A stretch of 64,000 nt of DNA from Dermacentor variabilis (GCF_050947875.1 NC_134570.1:230873265-230937264), one strand, 5' to 3'. Shown: positions 12,563-23,356, counted from the stretch's first letter. Numbers and translations are program-made. The notes: generated by a model from the letters alone, not told the origin.

Positions 12563-12741
12563 TGGGCCCATGTGCTCTGGACTACTCCAAAATGAAGACA
12601 CAGGACCACTTCTGGACGGACCCACCTGCCGATGAGTTGGTGCAGCGCCATCGATTGTCGAGCGGGCTTCCGACTTCAGCCAGTGCCGGGGGGTCTGCCA
12701 CTGCGGGCACACCACCACCAACGAGGCGACTGGGCCTCCAG
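12563..12741 (+). CDS. SGSM: SGSM exon 5: end of RUN domain and linker
   Basis: Starts after GAGCGCAG and ends CTCCAG|GTGGGT. It encodes [18 protein letters not shown] then [14 protein letters not shown], which is nearly invariant in SGSM proteins, followed by a Ser/Ala/Gly/Pro-rich linker ending RRLGLQ. It leaves in phase 0. The linker is GC-rich compared with the surrounding intron, as expected for coding sequence. Confidence 0.95.
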
Positions 12742-13010
12742 GTGGGTGCGCAGAAAACAATGACAGAAAGAAGTTCTTTTTAGGCATGGAAAGGAGGTTG
12801 CAGCTTTGAGCCATGTACAGCTTTTTGGTTTAGAAAACATTTGATAGGCTGCTGACAAGTCTTTCTTTACCAGTGTACTTGAGTGAAAGAGGAAGGGTAA
12901 CCACGATGAATAAGTAAGGTAGCATGGACCAGTTATTTAATTACTCTGTCCCTCGGTGTCCCGGCCTTTTCCTTTCTATGGCACAAAAGCGGTTATTGGC
13001 AAAACCTATA

Positions 13011-13186
13011 CAGCTGAGCCTCGTAACAAAACCAGATCAACACGAAAATGCCTTTAGTATATCCAATATTCATTATATGCATGTATTGATTGCACACTCC
13101 CCTATATTGGTAAGAAAAAATCTTAGTTTACTTCATTACATCTGTTAACTCATTATGTCCATATTCAGTATGTCGAGGTTTGACTG
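13011..13186. mobile_element. MITE, pogo/Tigger-like, TA-flanked
   Basis: A 176-bp segment with short imperfect terminal inverted repeats (CAGCTGAGCCTCG on the left, CAGTCAAACCTCG read inward from the right). Both flanks are TA (13009-13010 and 13187-13188). No open frame. The GAACCTC/AAACCTCG signature is typical of pogo/Tigger-type ends. Confidence 0.6.
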
Positions 13187-13188
13187 TA

Positions 13189-13721
13189 TTATAATATAAG
13201 ACATTATTCTTAACCATGATTCTGAATGAAGTAATGCACAATTACAATTTCCAACACATTTTATATTTTTCTCACGAGTGCTTGCAATCACTTGGTACTG
13301 CGGAACGGTGATCTTATCTTCATTCTTTTTACTTGCTCTCAGAGTCACCCCGGCATAATAGAGAGAGGTGGGCCAACTTAAAATATGGTAGCTCACAAGG
13401 AGAGAAGTTCATATAAGAAATGATTGGTAACAGCTGACTTGAAGGCCGGGAGTGGAAAGGTGGCTCCAGTCCTGGGTTTTTTTGGGGCACACAAAAGACT
13501 CAAATTACTTCTTCATCAGTTCAACTTGCAGGCAATGATTGATGCAAAATGAAACTTGATGTAAAAGCTGCTTCAAATAGGCACAAACAAGCCACAACGA
13601 AATCCCAGGTATTGTGCAACATAACTTCTTGTTTGCCCACTGATAGCACAAAATGAGCGAGTCAGCAATGTTTCACCAATGCATCTCTCGTGGTAGAAGA
13701 CGTACCAAACTGTTGATGCAG
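13189..13721 (+). other. SGSM intron, nothing assigned
   Basis: End of the roughly 1-kb intron before exon 6; no element identified. Confidence 0.4.
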
Positions 13722-14101
13722 CCACAACGGCACCTGTGGCATGTGCGCTCGCAGTGCCGCCGTGACCTTCGTGGCACCACTGGTGGCAGCTCCTCTGAAG
13801 AAGGTGGCGGTCCAGTTGGCCGTGTCGTCGGTGCATCGGGGGGAGGGGGCTGTGACCGGTTGGCTCGGGACTATGTTGAGTCGCTTCACCAGAATGCACG
13901 CTCAACATTGCTGTATGGCAAGAACAACGTGCACGTGCAGCCACGATGTCACGCGGGGGAGCCCCTGCCGGGCTACCTGTCGCTGCACCAGCAAGGTGGC
14001 ACCCGGCTGGTTCTCAAGTGGACGCCCAACCAGCTCATGAATGGCACGACCAGTGGAGACAGCTCGTCCGGGGACTCCCTAGGCAGTAGCCAGGACAAAA
14101 G
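13722..14101 (+). CDS. SGSM: SGSM exon 6: linker and start of PH-like region
   Basis: Encodes a variable Gly/Ser-rich stretch ([13 protein letters not shown]), then [39 protein letters not shown] and [11 protein letters not shown], all SGSM landmarks at the start of the PH-like Rap/Rab-binding region. The donor is AAAAG|GTTGGT and the exon leaves in phase 2. The acceptor is uncertain: GATGCAG|CC (13722) and CTCGCAG|TG (13755) both give phase 0, and neither has a strong pyrimidine tract. Confidence 0.9.
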
Positions 14102-14267
14102 GTTGGTCAGCGAGCCGACTGCTGCCTTTTCTTTACAAGGACACTAGAAAATGACTGACTGATTGGTTAATTGAAGGGCCAATTTATTTGTGGATTGGTC
14201 GCCTGGTCAGTTGGCTACCGATCAGTTGACTAACTGATTGATTATTCATTTGATTGATTGACTGATC

Positions 14268-14495
14268 GATAGCTCAATCTCTGGAGAGCACTTTATCATA
14301 AAGTCGAGCTCGTGGGTTTTATCCCGGCCATGGCAAACACACTCCAGTGAGGGCAGAATGTGAAAGCACTTGTGTGCAATATGGGCTGCATGTCCTCAGC
14401 CCCAAGGTGGTCAAAAGTAAACCAGAGTCCCCCATTACGGCATGCCTCATATTCAAATTGTGGGTTTTGCATGTCAAACTATGGAATTTAAACAC
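14268..14495 (+). mobile_element. tRNA-derived SINE (Ruka-like)
   Basis: A tRNA-like head contains an A-box-like TAGCTCAATCTCTGG and a B-box-like GGGTTTTATCCCGG. The tail follows with GGTGGTCAAAAGTAAACC, GAGTCCCCCATTACGGCATG and the GTGGGTTTTGCATGTC end. It lies 170 bp after exon 6, in the same orientation as the gene. A run of GACTGATTGATT-type repeats precedes it (14150-14270). Confidence 0.75.
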
Positions 14496-15339
14496 AGTCT
14501 GTCAGGTTCCAGAATTCTGATTTCTTTGCAGAACTTTGCAGGACAGATGAATGCATATTGTTCACGTTTTCTCCAGCTTCTTGATTCCTTCTATTCAAAC
14601 AAATTTTCTTGCAGGTATTCTGTCTTCAGTGTTGAATAGTTCTTTTGAGTTTTTGTCGGTGATGTCAAACGTCTTGAAAATTTTTGTTTCCTGGCACCCT
14701 ATGGTGTAATGAAGTTTGCTGATTTACATTTCTTACATGCAGCAAATCCCAATGCAACGCTATAGTCTTTGAATTCTTGGAACCATGCAGGCCAGTCAGT
14801 CTCATTGGGGAAAGTGGAAACGCAAGATTGCGCATGGTCAATTTAGGCAGGCTTCTGACACATTGTCGCTATTAGACTAGCTGGGCTGTCAGGTTGGAAG
14901 CATGTGTATCCTCAATTTCACACTTCTATGTGGGCTAAGGCTAAAGTTTTACGAGTGATGAAGATTACTAGGAAAAAATGCTCATGGGCATAGAAAAAAT
15001 GAGAAGGAAGATAATAGTGGATGACCACATGCTTTAGTGTGAGGTTAAAAACAAAATAAGGTTCAGATGGTGTCAGATCTCTGGTGATGTGACACCATGT
15101 CTTGTTCCAAGCAGCTTGACCCATAAGTAAAGAGAGGGATAGAAATGCAACAGCGAGCAGGAAATGAAGAGAGTGAGGCCACACTTCCTATTTGGAGCAT
15201 TGTACGTCGCACACCCTTGCTCATGAGAAGGATTTCCTGACAGAAGAGTGAAAAATTGCAGTGCAGGCAGCAGGCATCGCCAAATCGTGACTGGCATCAC
15301 TGCTATCGGTAAAAAAGAAAAGAGTCTTTTGCATTCTAC
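14496..15339 (+). other. SGSM intron, nothing assigned
   Basis: A/T-rich intronic sequence without a recognised element. Confidence 0.35.
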
Positions 15340-15830
15340 CGGTACTAACGTACAGGGCAGAGACTCGGAGGTTAACAAAGAAGCTTAAAGAGCAGCTAAG
15401 AACCATGCAACGAGTGATGGAACGAAAAATGTTAGGTGTAACATTGAGAAATAGGAAGAGAGTGGTGAAGATTAGAGGGCAAATAGGGTTAGTCAGTAGT
15501 CTAGTTGACATTAAGCAGGAAAAAAATAGAGCTGGTCCGGCCATGCAATGCGTAGAGCAGATTACCAGTGGTATATTAGAGTTGCAGAATGGGTACCAAG
15601 AGAAGGCAAGCGCATTCAAGAATGGCAGTGAACCAGGTGATGAGCAAAACGAGAACAAGGTGAAAGCAGGAGCCATTGTTTCGACAAGTGGACTTGTGGA
15701 AACGTTGGCTCCTGCTTTCACTTTGTTCTCGTTTTGCTCATCGTCTTGAATTTCCATCTCCCGCATTGCCCGTGTTTTCAGTGAACCAGGTGGTGTGAAG
15801 AAATCAGGTGATTTGCAGGTATAGGATAGA
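15340..15830 (+). mobile_element. RTE-type LINE 3' fragment, interrupted
   Basis: The plus strand encodes the C-terminal region of an RTE-clade pol: a GTNVQGRDSE-like start, MERKMLGVTLRNRKRVVKI and a RNPI-like tail. It is alignable by eye with MSWIAY...ERRMLGITLRGRKRAV of the element at 49.5 kb. It is 5'-truncated near 15340 and is split by the fold-back at 15640-15778; the sequence resumes at 15793 (GTGTGAAGAAATC). Confidence 0.7.
15640..15778. mobile_element. Fold-back insertion with 14-bp direct repeats
   Basis: Almost perfect inverted arms start GATGAGCAAAACGAGAACAA (15638 on) and end with the complementary TTGTTCTCGTTTTGCTCATC; they meet at a short centre around GACAAGTGGACTTGTGG. The insertion is bounded by CAGTGAACCAGGTG at 15626-15639 and again at 15779-15792. 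Because the host is an RTE fragment that continues on both sides, the direct repeat is convincing as a target-site duplication. Confidence 0.75.
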
Positions 15831-15959
15831 GTATAGGATGAAGAAGACAGATTGAGTAATGCCACCAGAAGTGCTAGTTTTGATTTCATAGTACATTATG
15901 CAAGTATTACCTGTTTTTAAGCACTAAATGCTTTTGAGCAGAACCAATCCAATCAAGTT

Positions 15960-16345
15960 GCAGTTTACTTGTAGGTAACAGCACTAAAGACAGGCCAGTG
16001 ATGATAAGAGACAAGCACGGCACTAACAACCAATTTTTTTTGCATGCCGACGTCAATATATACTGGATGTACAATCAGTAGAAGGGACACAGGCTTACAA
16101 TATTCATGATAATCATTAACAAAGAGTAAAATGTGATTTATCGTTTTTCTCACCCCCAATCTTGGTGTCCGAGACACACCGTCAGAGACGGTGTAGACAG
16201 GTGGCTCAACGGGTGACTTAGGTTCAAAGGACGCAGACACTCATGTACAGATGAACAAAACTTGTATTTACAAATAATTTACAAAGCTTGGTTACCAGAT
16301 TTCGATGGTACATCGGTTACAAAGATCACAAAGGCACGGCATGTT
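15960..16345 (-). mobile_element. Penelope-associated terminal sequence
   Basis: The segment 15960-16075 matches, in reverse complement and with scattered differences, 22240-22355. Shared landmarks are TTGGTTGTTAGT, GTGCTTGTC and CTGTCTTTAG-GCTGTTACCT. It is contiguous with the minus-strand Penelope C-terminus that follows. I treat it as a terminal region of a Penelope-like element. Confidence 0.45.
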
Positions 16346-16870
16346 GGTAGGACACGAGCGCAGCTTTTTGCGCACAAGACGAGGACAAAGAAGAGGCTGA
16401 GACACATGAGCGCAGACTTACAACAGTGTTTTATTTTGAAGATAGTCACCACATGTATAGCAGAATCGGAGACACATCACGTGTGAACCACTCGCAGAAA
16501 ATTCTTATTCTACGATTCCTATTCTCGCAGAAAATTCCTATTCTACGAAGGGCGATAGACGGTTTTGACGCACAGGTGTCACCACACCTGTCATTCAGTT
16601 CCACTTCAATGATTTCTTGGGTTAACTGATTACAATTTTTGCTGACAATTGAGCAAGCACTATATACCGGCTTACATGGGAACATATTTGTGGCATCTGC
16701 CTGATTTACGCATCGGCACAATTTTTACAGCGGGCATCCAAAAAAATCCCCCTCATTTCTATCACATTGTAGCAATGCTCTCGTAGCGTGTAATTAAGAC
16801 ATCATCTGCTCTGACCAACACAGTTTGACCCGCAGTTCAAAGGAAGATCATAAACTATCAGTTTATAAAG
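16345..16870 (-). pseudogene. Penelope-like element C-terminus (GIY-YIG), minus copy
   Basis: Minus-strand frames give LPLNCGSNCVGQSR (GIY-YIG nuclease entry), then PVYSACSIVSKNCNQLTQEI and CGDTCASKPSIALRRIG, the conserved Penelope end block. Frame breaks are present; one is a TGA at 16802-16804 just after the GQSR motif. The untranslated tail runs to about 16345 (GACGAGGACAAAGAAGAGG). It is homologous to the plus copy at 17837-18240 in inverted orientation. Confidence 0.75.
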
Positions 16871-17019
16871 GTGATAGATAAACTGGTCAGTTTTTATCTT
16901 CAGTCAACTTTTATTCGGTGGGGCCGCCAGCCACTCATACAGAAGGAGGGGATATGTATTGGCTCGTGCATCGCTTCCACTCTGAATGATTTATATTTAG
17001 CTCATTATCCTCATTAGCC

Positions 17020-17280
17020 GCCTTCATGAATTGAGCATCGCAAAGACCTGTAGGTACATGGATGATTTCAAAATTTTTCTTGACTGGAGGTCCGGGCATT
17101 TCAAGACACTAGCTGGTGTGAATCCATGAATACTTTGTTTAATGCAAAACAACAGACACAAGAAAGACGACAGGACAAGGCGCTTCCAGAACGGCAGGTT
17201 CAGGAGATGACACAGACACACAAATATCAGGGCCCACAGTAGAAGAAAGACACTAGCTACAAGCACACTATGCTTTATAC
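17020..17280 (-). mobile_element. Penelope-associated terminal sequence, minus
   Basis: The minus strand carries CCTGCCGTTCTGGAAGCGCC, CTTGTCCTGTCGTCTTTCTT and TTCACACCAGCTAGTGTC, a terminal arrangement similar to that around the other Penelope ends here. It lies between the two inverted C-terminal copies. No catalytic motif is visible. Confidence 0.4.
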
Positions 17281-17289
17281 ATCAGGGCT

Positions 17290-18240
17290 TGTCATCTTTA
17301 GTTTCAACTCATGGGTTGCTGTCTAACAGAATCCTGCACTTTCTCAACATCAGGTTTTTATTCCAAGACAAGCGTATATACGGAAATACGAGCCTCGTAC
17401 CAACAAGGCACTGCTCCGGTATGCGTCAGCGCACTCAAGGCTGGTAAAAAGGTGCATCGTGAAGTTATGCCTGTCCAATTCTTTAAGCAAGTCTTGCCCA
17501 GAGCTCATGGCCGACAGCTTCTCTGAACAGCCACTTCGCCTCAGGAATGCGGGGTACACCACACATGTACGCGTTAGCATTGCTAAAACCTTGTTGAAGT
17601 GCATGTAACCACAAATAACTAATGACCCTCAGTGTTCCACACTTTACAAAAAGTCACGGTTATTCCGCACATCCACGGCATATCACATCGACTGAAAAGG
17701 ATTGACCAGCGGGCCAATGTAAAAGTGTTTTTTTCCTCTCCCGATAAACTGCAATCTTTGTGCAGATTGACCAGTTTGTGTGCCTGCATACAAAAAGAGA
17801 CATCAGTCAAAGTTTGTTTGCTGTGCAGAAGGAATTGTTTATAATCTGTCTTTGAACTGTGGGTCCAACTATGTTGGTCAGAGTAGATGATGTCTTAATG
17901 ACAGGCTACGGGGACATCGCTACAATGTGACAGAAATGAGAGGGGGGTTTCTGGATGCCCACTGTGGAAGTTGTGTGCGTAATCGGACAGATGCCACAAA
18001 TAGAGTCATGTGTGAACCGGTATATAGTGCTTGCTCGATTGTCAGTAAAAATCGTAATCAGTTAACCTGAGAAATGGTCGAAGCGGCATTGATTAACAAT
18101 TGTGGTGACACCTGTGTGTCAAAATCGTGTATCGCCCTTTCCAGCAAGGAGCTATCCTTCTTGCGTAGAGATAGGAATTTTCTGTGGGCGGAACACTTGT
18201 GATGTGTCATGGATTCTGCTGTATATGTGGTTACTTTTCA
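17290..18240 (+). pseudogene. Penelope-like element, RT C-terminus to GIY-YIG, plus copy
   Basis: Penelope-like elements encode a reverse transcriptase joined to a GIY-YIG endonuclease. Visible here are the post-RT blocks YEPRTNKALLRYASAHSRLV and VFHTLQKVTVIPHIHGISHR, KRIDQRANVKVFFSSPDKLQ, then the nuclease entry LSLNCGSNYVGQSR with a TGA at 17888-17890, followed by CLNDRLRGHRYNV. The end block CGDTCVSKSCIALSSKELSF comes near 18100-18160. Several frameshifts and stops make it a fossil. The tail is interrupted by a LINE from about 18236. Confidence 0.8.
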
Positions 18241-19530
18241 TTTTTTATTTTATTTCATTTATTTGTTGTTTGAGACATACAGCAGTCTCAGGTGCTGCAG
18301 CAAAAGGCAGTATTCTTGCCTGACAAAGGCTGCAGCACCCAAAGCATGTTGACACTCTGAAGCAAACAACAACAGCACAACAAGTGTTACAATTTTCGAA
18401 ATATGATAACATATCAAAAACGTTCAATCAAAATCAGAATCTCAATCAGAACATGTTAAAAAGGAAAACAAAACAATGACATTGTGGTACATAAGGAAGT
18501 TATACAATAAAGCAGCGAAGAAAGTACGTTTTAACAGATTTCTTGAACCTCAAGCTTGATTTTGAGGTTTGTAATTGTTCCAGGATTGTGGGATTATTGT
18601 TTAGTAAGGTTGATATTTGAAAGTGTAATGCCTGTTTCCCGTAGTTCGTGCGAATAAGCGGTATAGAGATTACGTCATGTCTGAGATTATACGGAGTTTC
18701 TTTGGTGGCGAAGGTCTGATTAAACTGTATGTGATCAGCTTGACAGAGACGGAACGCCTCGAGCGATAGTTTATGCAAAAATAGGTGGTCTATATGGAGT
18801 ACGCCAAGCTTATCAAAAAACGGTTTAGTGTGTGCAAGAACAGGTAGGTTACAAACTGCCCTTACGGCTCTTTTTTGCAGCCTATACAGTGACATAAGGT
18901 TAGTTTTGGTAGTAGTTCCCCAGACCAGAAGAGAATAGTGTAGACGAGAGTGTATTAGTGTGTAATATAGCTATTTCTTTAAATTCATTGGAATAAGATG
19001 CTTTAACATGTTAATCATTCCCGTCGCCCTACGAATGTCGGCTCTGAGGGTCTCCACATGAATGGACCAATAGAGGTTTTCATTAAACCATACGCCTAAA
19101 AATTTTACGCACTTCGTATTTTCTATAATGCGGCCCCCAATATTTAACTCGTAGTGAGCCATTAGCTGCTTTCCTTTAGGTCTAAATATGACGTACTTTG
19201 TTTTTTCGCAGTTCAGTTGTATTTTATTTGAATTTAGCCAACAGTTGAGGTCCCCCATCCATCTATTGGCTGCGTTAAATGCTTCCTGAATGTTATGATC
19301 AGAGAAGAAAACGCTTGTGTCATCTGCATACAAAGTTATGCACGGTGTGTTTGGGATGTTAACAATATCATTGATATAGAGAAGAAACAAAGGTGGGGCT
19401 AGGATTGAGCCCTGAGGAACACCGCAGTTTAAATCAAGAAGTTGGGACTTTGAATCTTTTAGGCAAACAAACTGCTTACGGGAGCTGAGATAGTTCTTAA
19501 TTAAAGTATATGCTACACTGTTGTAAATAA
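18236..19530 (-). mobile_element. LINE (CR1/Jockey group), 5'-truncated, nested in Penelope
   Basis: On the minus strand, 19528-18971 encodes an RT domain: YLSSRKQFVCLKDSKSQ, the GVPQGSILAPPLFLLYINDI block and YADDTSVFFSD (catalytic Asp pair), then LNCEKTKYVIFRPKGK. A second frame (18895-18500) gives the C-terminal domain (LQKRAVRAVCNLP, TPYNLRHDVISIPLIRTNYG). The 3' end is an A/T-rich AAATAAATGAAATAAAAT-type tail at about 18240. Penelope tail sequence flanks both ends, showing insertion into it. Confidence 0.8.
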
Positions 19531-19625
19531 AACACTGTTGTAAGTCTGTACTCATGTGTCTCAGCCTCGTCTTTGCGCAAAAAGCTGCATTCAGGTTACA
19601 ATGAGTTGCACTGGTTTAGACCACA
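19530..19625 (+). mobile_element. Penelope 3' tail, continuation after nested LINE
   Basis: ATAAAACACTGTTGTAAGTC followed by TGTGTCTCAGCCTCGTCTTT and GCGCAAAAAGCTGC is the reverse complement of 16355-16440. It is therefore the rest of the plus Penelope tail, displaced by the LINE at 18236-19530. Confidence 0.65.
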
Positions 19626-20704
19626 TAGGGCGACCCTACCTCAGCCGAGCCGATGATGCTTAGCACCAAGGTCAGGCCCGCACCTTCCCATCGGAGGGCT
19701 GCGGCCGCATGTTCTAGGGCTCATGCTGCGCCCAAAATGTTTACTGACGAATTACTGATAGTAGGTTCTCCGACTGGACAATCTGTTCCCCAATCCTTGC
19801 ATTTGTCAGCTTCGATGCGTGATTGGCCAGTCGAACAGCCACGCGAGAACACATTTTTAGTACAGTTCACAGCGTAGCATCCTCACCCAAAATGCACAAC
19901 ATACAATAAAAAAGGGCGAGGGTTACACTGCCCATATTTGTCGCAAGTTCCAAGAAACTGCACGCCAGCGCAGTTTGTGTAGCAAAGTGCCAACAAGCAA
20001 AACATGTGCATAAATTCTAAACGCGAGGAAGCATCGGGACCATGCCATCAGTCCTCGAACATACATGCGACGCGACCAGATTCCAAGCTGCTAAGCCATG
20101 CAGCGCCATAAACAACCACTTGTTTGCGAGTCAAACTGTCGGTGAGGTGCATGAGATAACTGTCCACCAGCCAATGTTGGCCCCATGTCTGGACTGTAAG
20201 ACAAAGAAAACATTCTTTCGGTGCCTCAGACCTGAGACAAAATCCTAGGCTCTCATGCGGCTCTAAGTTACTATACACCGTGCCGTGCGCGGGGTGCACC
20301 CATAAGAAGTAATGGCACCCATAAGAAGCTTCCGGTTGGTGTCGCGCGATCCCCACCGCTCATGTAGAGACCCAAACCACACATACTCCAATGTCACCCA
20401 CTGGAGCACCGCTGTGGAAGTCAGACGCGCGAAGGTGTTGTTTGTCGCCATTTAGGGGAACCTCAACTTGTGAATCTGTTCCTGCACCTGTGGCGTTTCC
20501 AAAAATTCACACTGCAAAGGAGGGTTCGAGGCCCCTCGTAACTTTCAAGTGCAACCACTACTTTGGCGCCCCAATAGTTTTCTCCGCTTCCCAAGCTCTG
20601 CGGCAGTTAGGAGTGCTGGCAGTGTGTTTAGTTTGCTTGTGTGCAAGATCACACAAGCAAACTTGTCAACTCGCTCTGTGTCAACTGTTGTTGGCCATTA
20701 CTCA
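19626..20704 (+). other. SGSM intron, probable unassigned repeat
   Basis: Moderately GC-rich with CpG-containing stretches (for example around 19680-19710), unlike the A/T-rich intron. It has the look of an old repeat, but I cannot name it. No reliable coding motif. Confidence 0.3.
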
Positions 20705-20830
20705 AGTGTACCCAACAAGCTCATCGAGACGCAAGCCCACTGCCCAGATGGTCCGCGCTGAGCTCTTCGGTTTGTCTTACTGCCGTTTGTGGTGGTGGGC
20801 TTACATCCAAGATGAGGCAACAACTTGCTT
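20705..20830. repeat. Repeat pair, copy 1
   Basis: AAGCTCATCGAGACGCAAGC, CCACTGCCCAGATGGTCCG and GTGGTGGTGGGCTTACA recur with substitutions at 22090-22215. Same orientation. The identity of the repeat is unknown. Confidence 0.6.
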
Positions 20831-21599
20831 GCAGTGTTGTCGAAGCAAGAAAAAGAAAAAGCTGGCTGGATGTAACCTTGTAAATATGCCGCAGCTGAAC
20901 ACGACAAAAAGAAAAAAATATTGCTAGCCAACCGTACATAGAGCATTATAGCAATGCTCTCGTTCTTATACGAAGGAACCAGAATGTGTGACCCACGCTA
21001 CATTCACGGCAATAAGAAACCAAGAGCAATCCACAGTACTGGCTGGCTTATTGAGACAACGCAACTAAATGCTAATCCTTTACCATGCAATGTCACATGC
21101 TCCGCAGAATGTGCAAACACATGAATGAACGCAACGGTAAAATAGGGTACAATTAGGACACAGACAAATCACTTGCGGCACGCAACAGTAATGTCAATGT
21201 GTATGTCATGTCGCACTATGGAAAGGGCCAACTCCAAGCAAAGAAAACACACAAATGTAAACAATATGCAAACATTTCCCTGATGCAATAGGGCTCGTTC
21301 CATGATAGTATGTAGCATCCTATCCTGCAAAGCTGAGCTGGCGGGGCACTGTCAGCCCATGGTGTCGGAGGAAAAAAAAACAAAAACATACATCACGCAG
21401 CTTACAAGATGGCACTCAACAATATAAATGCACTAAAAACACGATGTCCACACAGAAAATATGGACACATGAGTTCATTGTCCAAGGTCCTCTGCATGGT
21501 TATTTCAGTCATATCACATCACACTACAGTTATTCCCTCGCCTCCACTGTCCGTCACTACTGGTCTCCTGTCTTCCACATCCTTCCCCCAACAATGGTT
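20831..21599 (+). other. SGSM intron, nothing assigned
   Basis: Sequence between the repeat copy and the Ty3/gypsy remnant. The 21330-21600 part may belong to the gypsy remnant, but no domain is recognisable. Confidence 0.3.
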
Positions 21600-22089
21600 C
21601 ATCAGACACAAAAGTGAATCAGTGTTAGTATGTGCGATCCCCCTTCTGTGTCTTACCACTACATCATAGCGCTCGAGCGCTATAGCCCGACATGTCAGTT
21701 TTGCTCCCTGTGGAGTGGACTTTGTGAGCTATGCAAGTGGGTTATGGTTGGATACTACAAATACTTTCGTCCCAAACACCCATGTATCATAGTTTTTGAG
21801 GCCCCAAATGACGCCAAACACCTCACGTTCTATCATAGACCATCACATCTGGGTGGGCATGAAGCGGAAGCTGGCAAAAGTAATGGGGCACTTCGTGTCA
21901 TTGTCGGTCATCTGAGCTAGACATGTGCCTACAGCAGTTGCAGAGGCATGGGTGAGTAACCAAAATGGTTTGCTTGAGTCTGGAGTCACTAGCTCGACAG
22001 CATTTCACAGGGCACGTTTGAGATCTTCGAATGCCTCATTGGCCTCAGGAGCCCACGGGATGCAATTGGGAATGTACTTTGTAGTCAGC
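21600..22089 (-). pseudogene. Ty3/gypsy RNase H remnant
   Basis: The minus strand, read from about 22080 down to 21600, shows IPWAPEANEAFEDLKRAL, SKPFWLLTHASATAVGTCLA and REVFGVIWGLKNYDTW, the block order of a Ty3/gypsy RNase H connection domain. Stops occur in the frame (for example after KRAL), and no RT or integrase is attached. It is unrelated in detail to the plus-strand element at 60-64 kb. Confidence 0.65.
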
Positions 22090-22215
22090 CAAGCTCAAGG
22101 AGGTCGTCGAGACACAAGCCCACTGCCCAGACAGTCCGTGCCGAAATTTTCAGTTTGTTTTACTGCCTTTCGTGGTGGTGAGCTTACACAAAGTGAAGTC
22201 ACGTGCTGGATAAAT
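22090..22215. repeat. Repeat pair, copy 2
   Basis: Second copy of the 20705-20830 repeat, with the shared core GAGACACAAGCCCACTGCCC and GTGGTGGTGAGCTTACA. It borders the gypsy remnant directly. Confidence 0.6.
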
Positions 22216-22239
22216 ACATTACTTCATTGTGGTGTAGCT

Positions 22240-22355
22240 ATAGTGATCAGTATAATATTGATGTCGACATGCAATAAAAGTTGGTTGTTAGTCAGCGCCA
22301 TGCTTGTCACTTGTCATCGTCCTGTCTTTAGCGCTGTTACCTTCAAGCTGAGATA
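22240..22355 (+). repeat. Penelope-associated terminal sequence, plus
   Basis: Inverted counterpart of 15960-16075 (shared TTGGTTGTTAGT, TGCTTGTCAC/CTCTTATCAT and CTGTCTTTAGCGCTGTTACC). It ends with ATGTACCAACCAGCCCAA, a motif I associate with Penelope ends in tick sequence. Confidence 0.45.
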
Positions 22356-22892
22356 TGTACCAACCAGCCCAATTGAATATGCTACTTCAGGTGTGTGTTT
22401 GCACAGTTTTGTACCAGCTAATGAAGTCTTGATCATATCATTTAGTGTGACACGTTGTTGCATTAATAAGAGCATCAGGTATACATGACTATTCCTGCTA
22501 AACCAATGGCTGATCTCCACTCAAAATTTGCACACCACTGGTGCCACCAGTGGCAGCAAAGGTGAAAACATAGTATTTTATTTCTCGCTTCAGCCAATAA
22601 ATGCATTGAGAACATGTAGGAAATTATTTTTATTAAAATTTAATGTGTCTCAGTGTACAATAAATCAGCATTTATTTGTTTGATTATGAGAACTTATTAT
22701 AAGATGTACAAGGAATCCAGCCACGTAAGCTTTCCTTCAGTACAGTCTGTGGCACCTTGGAATAAATTTATTTGTCTGTCACCCATTTATCGACAACCCA
22801 TCATAATTGGTATGGGTAGGACATAAGAAAATCATTTAAGGTTACTATTTCGAAGGCTCTCAATCTGCATTAATTGATCACCCCTCTTCCAG
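22356..22892 (+). other. SGSM intron, nothing assigned
   Basis: A/T-rich end of the 8.8-kb intron; the acceptor CCCCTCTTCCAG, with a good pyrimidine tract, ends at 22892. Confidence 0.45.
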
Positions 22893-22960
22893 CATCTACT
22901 GGGAGTATGCCCTGAGTGTCAACATGGAGGACATTGTGTATCTGCACTGTCACCAGCAAG
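22893..22960 (+). CDS. SGSM: SGSM exon 7: PH-like region
   Basis: A 68-base exon with acceptor CTCTTCCAG and donor CAAG|GTGAGG. It encodes SIYWEYALSVNMEDIVYLHC followed by HQQ; the YW-YA---IVYLHCHQQ pattern is diagnostic for SGSM. The first base completes Ser from exon 6, and the last G starts the Gly (or Ala) codon of exon 8. Confidence 0.94.
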
Positions 22961-23289
22961 GTGAGGCCTCTTTCACACGCAGAGGGTCTGTTCTCTCGGA
23001 CCGTCTGTGAAAGGTTGCCAGCGGTGGTAGTAGGTTGAACTGTTTGTTGGATGCTTCACCCCGCAATGCATTATTTTTTGTTTGCTGTGTTTGGTACGTC
23101 AAAATGCTGATTTGCGGGCATATTGAGCATTTTTTTATGAGTTGGAGGAAGCCAGCACTAGATAACATCAACATCTGTGTTTGAAATCGCTCTGCATCCA
23201 CACCGTGGTTGCACACTGAACACAAGTGGCCAAACACTGCCGACTACTTGTGCTTGGTTACACATACAATCTTGAGCAAGTTCAGTGTT
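22961..23289 (+). other. SGSM intron, nothing assigned
   Basis: Intron start between exon 7 and the LINE; no feature recognised. Confidence 0.4.
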
Positions 23290-23356
23290 ATAATCCGTGA
23301 AATCGAAATTGATTTTATTCATTATAGATTACAGGTTATAGAAAATAATATACAGA

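Noticed and set aside
13573..13944. Minus-strand 123-codon frame rich in His
   Set aside because: Shadow of SGSM exon 6 on the plus strand.
15221..15889. 222-codon minus-strand frame
   Set aside because: It runs antisense through the RTE fragment and the palindromic insertion; the motifs are on the plus strand.
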